Assembly: GCF_900109195.1 (NCBI RefSeq)
Contig: NZ_FNZG01000002.1
Location: forward strand, 938,191 to 1,002,190
Length of the DNA stretch: 64,000 bases
Reading direction: 5' to 3'
DNA from: Pseudooceanicola nitratireducens
GTDB taxonomy: Bacteria > Pseudomonadota > Alphaproteobacteria > Rhodobacterales > Rhodobacteraceae
The notes below the pieces were generated by a model. It saw nothing but the letters and a program-made list of their open reading frames with translations, ran no database searches and was not told the DNA's origin. Made by a program: the position numbers and the translations under genes. Of the stretch, positions 51,383-61,009 are shown piece after piece. Within the stretch, counting starts at the first letter, position 1, and each line of letters opens with the position of its first letter.

Positions 51383-53692
51383 ATGAGCGATCTGGTAGAT
51401 GACCCCAACATGGGTGGTGCGCAAACATCCGAACCTCTGTCCCGGGCGATCGGTGACAGATATCTGACCTATGCGCTGTCCACGATCATGCATCGTGCGC
51501 TGCCGGATGCGCGCGACGGGCTGAAGCCCGTGCACCGCCGGATCCTGTACGCGATGCGCGAATTGCGGCTGACGGCAGGGGGACGGTTCCGGAAATCCTC
51601 GAAGATTTCGGGCGACGTGATGGGGAACTTCCACCCCCATGGCGACCAGGCGATCTATGATGCGATGGCCCGGTTGGCGCAGGACTTCAACGTGCGCTAC
51701 CCGCTGGTCGACGGCCAGGGCAACTTTGGCAATATCGACGGGGACAACCCTGCGGCGAGCCGATACACAGAGGCCCGCCTGACCGCCATCGCCGAGGCGA
51801 TGATGGAAGGCCTGGCCGAGAACGCCGTTGATTTCCGCGACAATTACGATGGCACGCTTAGCGAACCGGTCGTGCTTCCGGCGGCGATTCCGAACCTTCT
51901 GGCGAACGGGTCGTCGGGGATTGCCGTGGGGATGGCCACGAACATCCCGCCGCACAACATTGACGAGCTGTGCAATGCAGCGCTGCATCTGATCAAGACC
52001 CCCGACGCGCGTGATGAAACACTGCTGAACTATGTTCCGGGGCCGGATTTTCCGACCGGCGGCATCATGGTCGAGCCGCGCGAAAACGTGGCCGAGGCCT
52101 ATCGCACCGGGCGCGGGTCCTTCCGGCTGCGCGCCAAGTGGGAGAAAGAAGAACTCGCCCGCGGTCAGTGGCAGATCGTCATTACCGAGATCCCCTATCA
52201 GGTTCAGAAATCCAAGCTGATCGAACGGATTGCGGATCTGATCCAGACCAAGAAGGTGCCGATCCTCGCCGATATCCGCGACGAAAGCGCCGACGACATC
52301 CGCATGGTGCTGGAACCGCGGTCGAAATCCGTCGATCCGGACGTGCTGATGAACATGTTGTTCCGCAGTTCTGACCTTGAGATCCGGTTCAGCCTGAACA
52401 TGAACGTGCTGATCGACGGCGTGACGCCCAAGGTCTGTTCGCTGAAAGAGGTGCTGCGCGCCTTCCTCGACCACCGTCGCGACGTGCTTCTGCGCCGGTC
52501 GACGCACCGGATGGAGAAGATCGACCACCGGCTCGAGGTGTTGGAAGGCTTCATCATCGCCTTCCTCAACCTGGATCGCGTGATCGACATCATCCGCTAT
52601 GACGAGGACCCGAAAGCCGCGCTGATGGCCGAAGATTGGTCCGTCAAACGGGGGCGGGCCGCGGATGAGGCGAGCTATGTCAGCCCGATCGGGCTGGATA
52701 CCTCGGGTGAGCTGAGCGAAGTTCAGGCCGAAGCCATCCTGAACATGCGCCTGCGGTCGTTGCGCCGCCTGGAAGAGCTGGAGCTGATCCGGGAACGCGA
52801 CGCCCTGATGGAGGAACGCGCGGGCCTTGAGGATCTGCTGGACAGCGAAGACCTGCAGTGGGCCTCGGTCGGTGATCAGATCAAGGAGGTCAAGAAGACC
52901 TTTGGTGCGAAATCTGAAGGCGGCGCGCGTCGGACCCTGATCGAAGAGGCCGGCGAGGTTGAAGAAGTGCCATTGGAGGCCATGATCGAGCGCGAGCCGA
53001 TCACTGTCGTCTGCTCCAAAATGGGGTGGGTGCGGGCCATGAAGGGCCATATCGACCTGACGCAGCAGCTGAAATTCAAGGACGGGGACGAGGGTCGGTT
53101 TGCCTTCCACGCGGAAACGACCGACCGGCTTCTGGTCTTCGGCACGAACGGGCGGATCTACACGGTGTCGGCGGCGAACCTGCCTGGCGGTCGCGGCATG
53201 GGGGAACCCCTGCGCCTGATGATCGACCTGCCGAACGAGGCCGATATCGTCGACATCCTGATCCATCGTCCGGGCGGCAAGCTGATCGTGGCCTCGACCG
53301 CCGGTGACGGTTTCCTAGTGGCCGAGGACGAGATCCTGGCCCAGACGCGTACCGGCAAACAGGTGCTGAACGTGCGCGGTGAGGTGGTCGCGCTGGCCTG
53401 CAAGCGCGTGTCCGGTGATGCGGTCGCCGTGGTCGGACAGAACCGCAAAGTGTTGGTTTTCCCGCTGGATGAGCTGCCGGAAATGGCGCGGGGCAAGGGC
53501 GTTCGGTTGCAAAAATACAAGGACGGCGGCCTGTCTGACGTCACGACCTTTACCCTGTCCGACGGTCTGAGCTGGCATGACCCGGCTGGGCGTCGCCGCG
53601 TGGAGACCGATCTGGAGGAATGGATCGGCAAGCGCGCGGGCTCTGGCCGGATGGCCCCGCGGGGCTTCCCGCGGGACAACAAGTTCAACTGA
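51383..53692 (+). CDS. parC: DNA topoisomerase IV subunit A ParC
   Basis: Decatenates replicated chromosomes together with ParE. The 769 residues hold the breakage-reunion domain: DGLKPVHRRILYAM, KSSKISGDVMGNFHPHGD, and the catalytic Tyr in AASRYTEARL, followed by a C-terminal beta-propeller domain with GRGMGEPLRLM and the related repeats. GyrA-box-like Q-R-G-G-K-G is not seen, which supports ParC over GyrA. The 3' end overlaps the CheB-CheR gene by eight bases tail-to-tail. Confidence 0.95.
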   Translation: MSDLVDDPNMGGAQTSEPLSRAIGDRYLTYALSTIMHRALPDARDGLKPVHRRILYAMRELRLTAGGRFRKSSKISGDVMGNFHPHGDQAIYDAMARLAQDFNVRYPLVDGQGNFGNIDGDNPAASRYTEARLTAIAEAMMEGLAENAVDFRDNYDGTLSEPVVLPAAIPNLLANGSSGIAVGMATNIPPHNIDELCNAALHLIKTPDARDETLLNYVPGPDFPTGGIMVEPRENVAEAYRTGRGSFRLRAKWEKEELARGQWQIVITEIPYQVQKSKLIERIADLIQTKKVPILADIRDESADDIRMVLEPRSKSVDPDVLMNMLFRSSDLEIRFSLNMNVLIDGVTPKVCSLKEVLRAFLDHRRDVLLRRSTHRMEKIDHRLEVLEGFIIAFLNLDRVIDIIRYDEDPKAALMAEDWSVKRGRAADEASYVSPIGLDTSGELSEVQAEAILNMRLRSLRRLEELELIRERDALMEERAGLEDLLDSEDLQWASVGDQIKEVKKTFGAKSEGGARRTLIEEAGEVEEVPLEAMIEREPITVVCSKMGWVRAMKGHIDLTQQLKFKDGDEGRFAFHAETTDRLLVFGTNGRIYTVSAANLPGGRGMGEPLRLMIDLPNEADIVDILIHRPGGKLIVASTAGDGFLVAEDEILAQTRTGKQVLNVRGEVVALACKRVSGDAVAVVGQNRKVLVFPLDELPEMARGKGVRLQKYKDGGLSDVTTFTLSDGLSWHDPAGRRRVETDLEEWIGKRAGSGRMAPRGFPRDNKFN

Positions 53693-56294
53693 CAAGGTCT
53701 TCGGTTTCGCCCTGCGGGGCGAGGCCGTGGAAGATCACGACCGCGCCCATGTTCTCTCCACCAGCGGTGCGGCTGGGGATTGGAAATGCCTCGACCGTCA
53801 GGTCCTGCCCGGCATAGGTCCCGCAGCTTTTCTGCGATTTCAAAGACTTCAGCGTCTCATCCGTCAGCACCTTCAGGTCGACGAAATCGAACCGGGGGCC
53901 GACGACCTCGAGAGTGCGGTTGATGTCATGCTGCTGCATCTGGAAGGCGCGTCCGACCAGCTGACTGAACCGCCGGATCCGGCCTTCGGGCGACAGGATG
54001 ATCAGACCGACCTGAAGCAGGCCCAGCACCAGTTCGGTGTTCTCATTCAGGTCCTGCAGTTCTTCGATCTTCAGCTCATGTTCAGCGCTGACGGTGACCA
54101 GTTCTTCGTTGACGGCGTGCAGTTCCTCGTTCGAGCTTTGCAGTTCCTCGTTGGAGGCCTGCAATTCTTCGTTCGAGGCCTGAAGCTCTTCGTTGGAGGC
54201 CTGAAGCTCCTCTCCGCTGGCCTCAAGCCGTTCGGTCACCTGCTGCAGGGTCTCTTCGGTCAGCCGCAGATCCCGCTCCAGCTCGGCCACGCGGGCGGTC
54301 AGGAGGGCGGCATCCTCTGAAGTTGCGCCAAGGTCGATTGGCTGGTTCTCAGCTGTGGTCGGGTCTCCTTCTGCAAGTTTCAACGATACAAGAAGGAAGC
54401 GGGGCGGGCTTGTCCGTTCCAGCGGCTCGATCGTGATGTTGCAGTACTGATATTGCTCCAGCTCGAAATCGATCTTGACCCGTCGGGAATAGGGTTCCGA
54501 CGGGCTGCGTCGCATCTTCTCGATCCCGACGTTGATGGCAAAGTGCAAAGACGGATGCACGATATCCTCGACCGTCCAGTCGGCCAGGTTGTTCATCGTG
54601 TCGATGAAGGCCGATGCCGCGCCGAACCAGGACAGGACCCGCCCCTCGATGGTGATTAAGATAGAAGAGGGGGCATAGCGCTTGAGCAGGGCATTGTAGC
54701 TTTTGATCAGCATATCGCGATTGCGAAGCTCGATCGATTCGATGTTCCGATCATCCATGCTGTGGCGCACGCGTGGTGTCCGCGACATCAGTTCATCATG
54801 GCGGGCAGGGCCCCTGGGACGTTCGGTGAAGTGATAGCGGCGCAGATTGGGCTGGTCCGAGGCTTTTTGATACAGCCGCCAGCGTTGGTTAACGCAATTG
54901 AAATCGTCGGCCATCGATCCGATCGTTTCGGATGGTCCAAGCAAAAGGTAGCCGTTCTTCCGAAGCCCGAACAGGAACATCGACAGGATGCGGCTGCGCG
55001 GTTCGGTCTTTAGGTAGATCAGAAAATTCCGGCATGAAACGAGGTCCAGGTGCATGAACGGCGGATCGGTCAGCGCATCATGGACGGAGAAGATTAATTT
55101 CTGCCGAAGAACCGGATCAATGATGTACTGATCGCGGTGCTTGTCGAAATAGAGGTTGCGAAGATGGGCCGGCATCGCCTCCAGCGCCTCTTCCCGGTAG
55201 ACACCAGTTGCGGCACGGTCGATGGACCGATGATGAACGTCGGTGGCGATAACCCGGAACTTGCAATTCGGGTTGTGTTCCTTGACGGATTCGTTCAACT
55301 CAATCGCGATCGTGTAGGCTTCTTCGCCACTGGCGCAGGCCGGGACCCAGACTCGGATCGGATCAGCTTCGTCCTTTTCCTTGACGATTTTGTCGATGGC
55401 CTCCTTGCGGAGCGCGGCGATCGCTTCGGGGTTGCGATAGAATTGCGTCACCCCGATCAGAATGTCCTGATAAAGTTCGTCGATTGCCGCAGGGTTGGCG
55501 CGTAGCAACTGCCCGTATTCCTGCAACTGCCGGAACCCATGCAACTGCTGCCGTCGTTCGATCCGCCGTAGCACGAGGTCTTGCTTGTAGGACGAGAAAT
55601 CGACGTTGGTTTGTTGCTTCAACAGGTCCTGGATCTCTTGGGACATGCGTGACGCGGCGGCATTGTCCTTGGTTTGAGGAACCTTGCCATTCTGAAATAT
55701 TTCACCAATGATTTCAGGCATTTCCGAAGGGGTGAGGATTCTGTCGGCGAACCCGCTCTTGACGATGGACTTTGGCATGGATGTGAATTCGGCATCGTCC
55801 AGAGACTGGGCAAAGATCGTGCCGCCGCTGGCGTGAATGGCACCGGCACCTCTGGTGCCGTCGAACCCAGAGCCCGAGAGCACAACAGCGACCGTCCTGT
55901 CCGCGGCGCGTGAGACAAGCGAATTGAAGAAATAGTCGATCGGAAGATGCGGCAGCCCGTCAGCCTCGTCATAGGCCCGGGCCCGGAAGACATCGTCTTC
56001 GAGCCGGATGAATTCGCTGGGATTGTTCAGATAGACGGTGTTCGGTTCTATCTTCAGCCCATCTTCGGCATGGCGGACGGACAGGTGAACCTGGCGTTCC
56101 AGGATGCTTTTCATGATCGACCGATAGTCGGGCGAAAGATGTTGGATCACCACATAGGACCAGCCAGCCGCGGCGGGGGCCTTGCTGAAAAAGGCTTCGA
56201 GCGGTTTCAGGCCGCCGGCAGAGGCCCCAAGAGCGATCAGGGGAATGGCGCGCTCAGGGTTTTTATTGCTGAATGTTTCTGGTTTATCGTTCAT
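53685..56294 (-). CDS. CheB-CheR fusion with coiled coil and PAS domain (869 aa)
   Basis: A signalling fusion. CheB methylesterase comes first (Ser in ALGASAGGLKPLE, His in VIQHLSPDY, Asp in GSGFDGTRG). CheR methyltransferase follows (VWVPACASGEEAYTIAI, FRVIATDVHHRSI, VSCRNFLIYL). Next is a PAS-like region, a coiled coil with ASNEELQ repeats and a final PAS. No receiver domain sits before CheB. Beside it are a response regulator and a hybrid kinase, so the three probably form one system, likely not chemotaxis, since no che genes are near. Confidence 0.93.
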   Translation of the reverse strand: MNDKPETFSNKNPERAIPLIALGASAGGLKPLEAFFSKAPAAAGWSYVVIQHLSPDYRSIMKSILERQVHLSVRHAEDGLKIEPNTVYLNNPSEFIRLEDDVFRARAYDEADGLPHLPIDYFFNSLVSRAADRTVAVVLSGSGFDGTRGAGAIHASGGTIFAQSLDDAEFTSMPKSIVKSGFADRILTPSEMPEIIGEIFQNGKVPQTKDNAAASRMSQEIQDLLKQQTNVDFSSYKQDLVLRRIERRQQLHGFRQLQEYGQLLRANPAAIDELYQDILIGVTQFYRNPEAIAALRKEAIDKIVKEKDEADPIRVWVPACASGEEAYTIAIELNESVKEHNPNCKFRVIATDVHHRSIDRAATGVYREEALEAMPAHLRNLYFDKHRDQYIIDPVLRQKLIFSVHDALTDPPFMHLDLVSCRNFLIYLKTEPRSRILSMFLFGLRKNGYLLLGPSETIGSMADDFNCVNQRWRLYQKASDQPNLRRYHFTERPRGPARHDELMSRTPRVRHSMDDRNIESIELRNRDMLIKSYNALLKRYAPSSILITIEGRVLSWFGAASAFIDTMNNLADWTVEDIVHPSLHFAINVGIEKMRRSPSEPYSRRVKIDFELEQYQYCNITIEPLERTSPPRFLLVSLKLAEGDPTTAENQPIDLGATSEDAALLTARVAELERDLRLTEETLQQVTERLEASGEELQASNEELQASNEELQASNEELQSSNEELHAVNEELVTVSAEHELKIEELQDLNENTELVLGLLQVGLIILSPEGRIRRFSQLVGRAFQMQQHDINRTLEVVGPRFDFVDLKVLTDETLKSLKSQKSCGTYAGQDLTVEAFPIPSRTAGGENMGAVVIFHGLAPQGETEDLVS
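54100..54215 (-). repeat. 21-base coding repeats in the CheB-CheR gene
   Basis: Five to six near-identical 21-base units encode the heptad ASNEELQ (GEELQ, three ASNEELQ, SSNEELH, AVNEEL). The heptad period suggests a coiled-coil linker between CheR/PAS parts. Number of units may vary between strains. Confidence 0.85.
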
Positions 56295-56363
56295 TTGAAA
56301 TTTCTTGTCTCCAAGAAGGCAAGGTATCAGACTGGTTCAAGCCAGTATAGGAAGGAGATGGGC

Positions 56364-56732
56364 GTGGCACGAATTTTTATTGCAGATGATGATGAAGATT
56401 ATCTTGCTGCATTTCGTATCGGGATGGAATCGATCGGCCACAAGGTGTTCTCTGTGAATTCGGGGGCACAGGTCATGGATGCTTTGCGGGACGGCCACTA
56501 TGATATTGTCTTTCTCGATGTGGTGATGCCCGGAGGCGGGGCCATTTCCCTAGTTCATAAGATTAGATTGGAATATCCTGATGTTTTGATCGTCATCATG
56601 ACCGGCCACTCCGAGCTGTATAACACGCCAGTCTTTACCGAGGGGTTTCGCCTTGCTACGGCGCGCATAAAAAAATCGGCATCTTTGGATGAAATTAAGG
56701 CAATGCTGTCATCCTTGTTGATGCCGAAGTGA
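56364..56732 (+). CDS. Single-domain response regulator (122 aa)
   Basis: CheY-like receiver: acidic pair in IADDDEDY, phosphoacceptor Asp in YDIVFLDVVMPGG, Thr in IVIMTGHS, and Lys in ARIKKSAS. The GTG at 56364 has AAGGAG exactly six bases upstream; the ATG at 56358 sits directly after that sequence with no spacer, so I prefer GTG. It is divergent from CheB-CheR and is followed by the hybrid kinase. No output domain. Confidence 0.9.
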   Translation: MARIFIADDDEDYLAAFRIGMESIGHKVFSVNSGAQVMDALRDGHYDIVFLDVVMPGGGAISLVHKIRLEYPDVLIVIMTGHSELYNTPVFTEGFRLATARIKKSASLDEIKAMLSSLLMPK

Positions 56733-56768
56733 GAAAGGTTGTCTAGATATGATAAGCCGAACCGGGGG

Positions 56769-59051
56769 ATGAGCCGTAGGTCGGAACCGCATTCAGTGTG
56801 GGGCGCTACAGCGACCGTCGACACACAGGGGATTACGGCCCTGTTGGTTGGGCCGGTCATCATCCTTGCCGGCCTCAACCTGGTGTTCGGCTGGCTATTG
56901 GGATCAGAGGTTTTCCTGCGCGGGCTCAGGGATCTGCCGGCTATGGTGCCGGGTACGGCACTGTGCGTTGCCATGCTGGGTATCAGCACGCTTTTGAGCC
57001 AATCGCGGAAGCTGTCAATTCGTGCGCTTAGTGTCGGTCTTGCGATTGGAGCCGACCTGTTCGCAGTTTTGGCTTTTGTGGCATCGACGGGGGCAGATGC
57101 GCCCGTTGGTGGGGATCGCATGTCCCTTGCCACACTGGTCGCAGTTCTATGCTTGTCTGCGGCTGCGGTTGCCAGCCTTGTCCCGTCACTGCAGGCGAGG
57201 CGGGTGCATGAGGCGTTTGCGACCTTTGTCATCGTCATCGCACTGGCCGCCTTGATCGGTATGGTGATCGATCTGGACTCCCTGTTTCGGTTCACTCTTT
57301 TTCAGGGACTTTCGTTGCCAACGGCGATTTCTGTTCTGCTTTTGGCCTTGGCGGCGATTCTAAGACGGGCTCAGGGGACCTGGCTGGGGGTCATAACATC
57401 CGACGCGCTCGACGGCCGGTTGGCGCGGCGTTACCTGCCGTGGGCGATCCTTGTGCCGTTCAGTTTGATCGAACTTTCCTACGTGATGACTGATCGCGGT
57501 GTGATGGATGGGCGGCAGCGCCAGTTGGTGTTTGCAGTTTTCGTCATGATCGGTTCATGCGCGGCGGTCGTCCGGCTGGCGCGCTACCAAGCAGATGTGG
57601 CGCGCCGCGATTTCCGTTCCGAAGCTAATTTGCGCGCCATCCTGTCCGGGCTGGACGAGGCGATTTTCGTATTGTCGGAAACGGGTGCCATCATGGGGCG
57701 AAATCAAGCGGCAGAACGGTTGTTCGGCGACCGGCCGCAGGAGGTCGCGCATTTGCTGTCCATTGACCTGCATGACGTTCCCCGTCGTGAAAGGCCGGGG
57801 TCCGGACGTCACCCGGTGACGCGGGCTTTGGCCGAGGAAGGGGACGTTCACTGTGGTTGGATGGACGCGGACGGACACGAGAGAATCTTGGGTCTGTCTT
57901 CATTCAAACCCGACGCGGCCTGGAAGGTGCTGGTCATCGCCGACGTGACAGAGCCCTGGATGCTGCAGCAGACGGCGGCGCTGACCGAACGGGCGGATGC
58001 GCTTGCTCAGGTGGTCAGCGGTGTCTCGCACGAAATGCTGAATGTCTTTGGGGTGATCAACATGTCCGCGGGCGCGCGGACCGATCCTGATGACAAGACT
58101 GCCGCGATCATCCTCAAGGCGGCCGAGCGTGGTTCCCGACTGGCCGAGCGTTTGCAGCGACTGACGGTGACGCAGAATGGTGCGGTTGCAACCGTCGACG
58201 CAGGAGAGGCGGCGCTGGCGGCGGTCGAACTGGCGCGGCGGACCCTTCCCGACGGCATTGTGCTGACCCATGATCCGGTGCTTGATCCTCTGCCGGTTGC
58301 GGCCTCGGGCGCGGATCTGGAACTTGCTCTTTTGAACCTCATTCTCAATGCGCGCAATGCGATAGCCGAAGGGGAACTGGGGTTTGGCCAGATCGATGTA
58401 AATGTCGACAGTGAAGGTGAGCAGGTTCGGATACATGTCATCGACGACGGGCCCGGCGTCACCGAAGAGGTGCTTGAACGGGCGGCGGATCCCTTCTTTA
58501 CCACCCGGCGCGGGGTTGGCGGTACCGGTCTTGGATTGGCGATCATCTCGACGATGGCGCGGAATGCAGGAGGAGAGCTGAGGCTGAGCTCTGCCCCAGG
58601 CAAAGGATTTCAGGCCTGCCTCGCGTTGCCCAGGCCTCAGCTTCCCTCGACCAGGGATCAGGCGGCGTTGCCGCGACTTGGGACCATGCGCCTACTGGTT
58701 GTTGATCCGGATCCGGAGTTTCGCGCGATACTGGGCGATACGCTTGAAATGCTGGGGGCTGACGTGCATCGGGCCGGCAGCATGGATGAAGGGTGCGAAA
58801 TCGCAAAGCGGCTTCCTGACCTTTCGGTCTTGATCGTGGAAGAGGATCTGCCTGAGGCCGAAGCGCAGGTTCTGAGGCGGCGGTTTCCGAATGCTGGCGT
58901 GATCTATCTTGCGGGCCCTGCCCAATCAGCAAGGAAAGCCGGCTGGCCAGGGCTTCGGATGGGGAAGCCGGTCGACATGGCGCTTCTGTGCAATTCAATC
59001 CATTTGGTCGCTGCACGTGCGTCCGGCGCTTCCTGTGATGAACCCTTGTGA
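56769..59051 (+). CDS. Hybrid sensor histidine kinase with seven or more helices and degenerate receiver (760 aa)
   Basis: N-terminal membrane part (about eight hydrophobic segments, residues 20-275), a PAS-like domain, then HisKA-like box VSGVSHEMLNVFGVIN (phospho-His), and ATPase with N box LALLNLILNARNAI, DDGPGV and GGTGLGLAII. The C-terminal receiver-like domain has LLVVDPDPEF and MGKPVD but Glu in place of the phosphoacceptor Asp (VLIVEEDLP). Start: TTG 56739 or ATG 56769; neither has a good ribosome site. Downstream of the response regulator, same strand. Confidence 0.85.
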   Translation: MSRRSEPHSVWGATATVDTQGITALLVGPVIILAGLNLVFGWLLGSEVFLRGLRDLPAMVPGTALCVAMLGISTLLSQSRKLSIRALSVGLAIGADLFAVLAFVASTGADAPVGGDRMSLATLVAVLCLSAAAVASLVPSLQARRVHEAFATFVIVIALAALIGMVIDLDSLFRFTLFQGLSLPTAISVLLLALAAILRRAQGTWLGVITSDALDGRLARRYLPWAILVPFSLIELSYVMTDRGVMDGRQRQLVFAVFVMIGSCAAVVRLARYQADVARRDFRSEANLRAILSGLDEAIFVLSETGAIMGRNQAAERLFGDRPQEVAHLLSIDLHDVPRRERPGSGRHPVTRALAEEGDVHCGWMDADGHERILGLSSFKPDAAWKVLVIADVTEPWMLQQTAALTERADALAQVVSGVSHEMLNVFGVINMSAGARTDPDDKTAAIILKAAERGSRLAERLQRLTVTQNGAVATVDAGEAALAAVELARRTLPDGIVLTHDPVLDPLPVAASGADLELALLNLILNARNAIAEGELGFGQIDVNVDSEGEQVRIHVIDDGPGVTEEVLERAADPFFTTRRGVGGTGLGLAIISTMARNAGGELRLSSAPGKGFQACLALPRPQLPSTRDQAALPRLGTMRLLVVDPDPEFRAILGDTLEMLGADVHRAGSMDEGCEIAKRLPDLSVLIVEEDLPEAEAQVLRRRFPNAGVIYLAGPAQSARKAGWPGLRMGKPVDMALLCNSIHLVAARASGASCDEPL

Positions 59052-59062
59052 ACATGTAGTAT

Positions 59063-60946
59063 TCAGAACGAATATTTCGGATCATATCCGGCCAGAGAGC
59101 CGCTTGGCAGCGGAGCGTCAAATAGAAACCCTTGGCCCAGACGGCAGCCCCAGTCTCGAAGAAGTGCCGCTTGTTGCGCGGTTTCAATTCCTTCAGCGAT
59201 GACGCTCACCCTCAGGCCGTTGGCCATGGCAAGCAAAGCGCGCAGGATCGCCACGGACTTGTCGTCAGAGCCGATCTTGTCCACGAAGGCCTTGTCGATC
59301 TTCAGGAAATCTATCGGCCAGTCAGATAGATGACGCAGCCCCCCATATCCGGTGCCGAAGTCGTCCAGGGCGATACGGGCCCCCCGTGTTCGTAGTTCTT
59401 TTACCGTGCGCCGGATCTGTCCATTGGTGTCGTCCAGCATGATCTGTTCCGTCACTTCGATTGTCAGGTTTTCCCAGCCAAACGAGGTTTCAGAGATTGC
59501 GTTCTGCACATCGAAGACGAACTCGGGGTTCATCAGGTCGAAGTACGTCACGTTGATTGAAAGGCTGCGGTGCGGAAAGGTCTGAGAGACGCTTGATCCG
59601 TAATCCTGAAAAGCCCGCCGCATGATGGTGCGGGTCATCTTTTCGGCAAGGGAATGGTCCCGGAATACGGTCGAAAATTGCGCAGGAATCATGTTTTTTC
59701 CGGTGTCATCGCGCCAACGGGCAAGAACCTCGAAGCCGATGCAGCGGCGTGATTCCAGGTCTACGATGGGTTGGAAGTTCGGGTGGATCTGGTTGAGCCG
59801 CACCGCCTGATGGAACAGATTGCCCAGTTCACTGGTGTTGTAGCGGACGTGATGCCGGGAGTGGAAGATCGCGCTTTTTCCCCGGCCGGCGTTCTTTGCC
59901 GCATATAGGGCACAGTCGGCGAGTTCATAAAGCTTGGTATAGCCCGAAGCATCCAGTGGAAACTGGGACGCCCCGATGCTGACATGACCGAGGTCGGGTT
60001 TGTTCAGCACGGCAATTGCACGCTGGATGTTGTTCTTCATTCGCGAAAGCAGGCCATCAAGGTAAGCGCGCCCGCCACGAGGCAGTGGAACGGACAGGCC
60101 GAATTCATCGCCGCCCAACCGGCCTGTGACGGCACCCTCTGGTGCAGTGTGCTTGAGTGTCTTGGCAATCGCCTTCAGATATGTATCGCCAAATTGATGG
60201 CCATAGATGTCGTTAATCATTTTGAAATGATCGACGTCTATGATCACAAAGGCGAAATGCTGACCGCCATCTTCGATGCGTTCCCTGACCTTGTTTTCGA
60301 ATGAAACCCGGTTGTTCAGATTGGTCAGGGGATCCGTTTCGCTAAGCTTTCGAAGGCGTGCCATTCGGCTGGACAGCGTGGCCAATTCAAAAGCCATCTC
60401 CGACATATTGTCGTGGATGTTCCAGACGCGTCCGAAACATAGGGCAATCTTCCGGCCCTTATCGGGCAGGTCGGATTGTTGCCCGGGATTGGCGCGTACG
60501 GCCATGGCGAAAAGACCGAAAGTGCCGGCTTCCGGCCCTTTGACGAGGAATGAAAAGACGTCGAAATTGATTTCTGAAAGGGAAAACCTCGAAATGCTGC
60601 AGGGACTATCAATGCCTTCTGAAGGGCACATGGTGACCTTTGCCCGAAGTGATCCGACTGCTGCCATGGCCGCTTGATAAAGCTGGCGGCCCAGCTGCGT
60701 GTCAGCGGTCAAAGTGACCAATGGGGGTGTGTGGCCGCTTTCGCCTGGAAGGATCAGAAACAGCGAAGCTGCCGCGCCACAGGCCGTTTCGACCGTAGTG
60801 CGGAATTGCTCAAGCGTGGACTCGAGCTCGGTCATCGCCGGAGCGTCTTGCAAGCGGGCGCTATCCTGAAGTTGGGCTGACATCGAAATGGGAAAGTCCT
60901 GATGCAAAAGATCCATCGCCACAGGGAAGCCCTGCGTGACGTTCAT
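59063..60946 (-). CDS. GGDEF-EAL protein for c-di-GMP turnover (627 aa)
   Basis: N-terminal GAF-like region, then GGDEF (RLGGDEFGLSV, with DPLTNLNNR before it) and EAL: the EAL motif reads EVLAR, an accepted variant, and LDDFGTGYG, LKIDKAFVD and VIAEGIET are intact. Both cyclase and phosphodiesterase activity are possible. A perfect CtrA-type box lies just upstream. Starts at Met 60946 or more plausibly at 60916 or 60883; I list the longest. Confidence 0.9.
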   Translation of the reverse strand: MNVTQGFPVAMDLLHQDFPISMSAQLQDSARLQDAPAMTELESTLEQFRTTVETACGAAASLFLILPGESGHTPPLVTLTADTQLGRQLYQAAMAAVGSLRAKVTMCPSEGIDSPCSISRFSLSEINFDVFSFLVKGPEAGTFGLFAMAVRANPGQQSDLPDKGRKIALCFGRVWNIHDNMSEMAFELATLSSRMARLRKLSETDPLTNLNNRVSFENKVRERIEDGGQHFAFVIIDVDHFKMINDIYGHQFGDTYLKAIAKTLKHTAPEGAVTGRLGGDEFGLSVPLPRGGRAYLDGLLSRMKNNIQRAIAVLNKPDLGHVSIGASQFPLDASGYTKLYELADCALYAAKNAGRGKSAIFHSRHHVRYNTSELGNLFHQAVRLNQIHPNFQPIVDLESRRCIGFEVLARWRDDTGKNMIPAQFSTVFRDHSLAEKMTRTIMRRAFQDYGSSVSQTFPHRSLSINVTYFDLMNPEFVFDVQNAISETSFGWENLTIEVTEQIMLDDTNGQIRRTVKELRTRGARIALDDFGTGYGGLRHLSDWPIDFLKIDKAFVDKIGSDDKSVAILRALLAMANGLRVSVIAEGIETAQQAALLRDWGCRLGQGFLFDAPLPSGSLAGYDPKYSF

Positions 60947-60962
60947 CTTCCGGTCAGAACGG

Positions 60963-60978
60963 TTAACAAACCGTTAAC
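60963..60978. promoter_or_regulatory. CtrA-type box upstream of the GGDEF-EAL gene
   Basis: TTAA-CAAACCG-TTAAC matches the CtrA consensus TTAA-N7-TTAAC exactly, and also on the other strand. It lies 17-32 bases before the longest start codon. CtrA control would link this c-di-GMP enzyme to motility or cell-cycle output, as known in alphaproteobacteria; binding here is inferred. Confidence 0.65.
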
Positions 60979-61009
60979 GTGCCGCGCGCAGCAGGAGGCG
61001 TCTTACCCG

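Noticed and set aside
51329-53266. 645-codon minus-strand open frame
   Set aside because: Shadow of parC, His/Arg-rich translation without family features.
54100-54215. Regularly spaced short repeats resembling a small CRISPR
   Set aside because: They are 21-base units without spacers, coding for ASNEELQ heptads.
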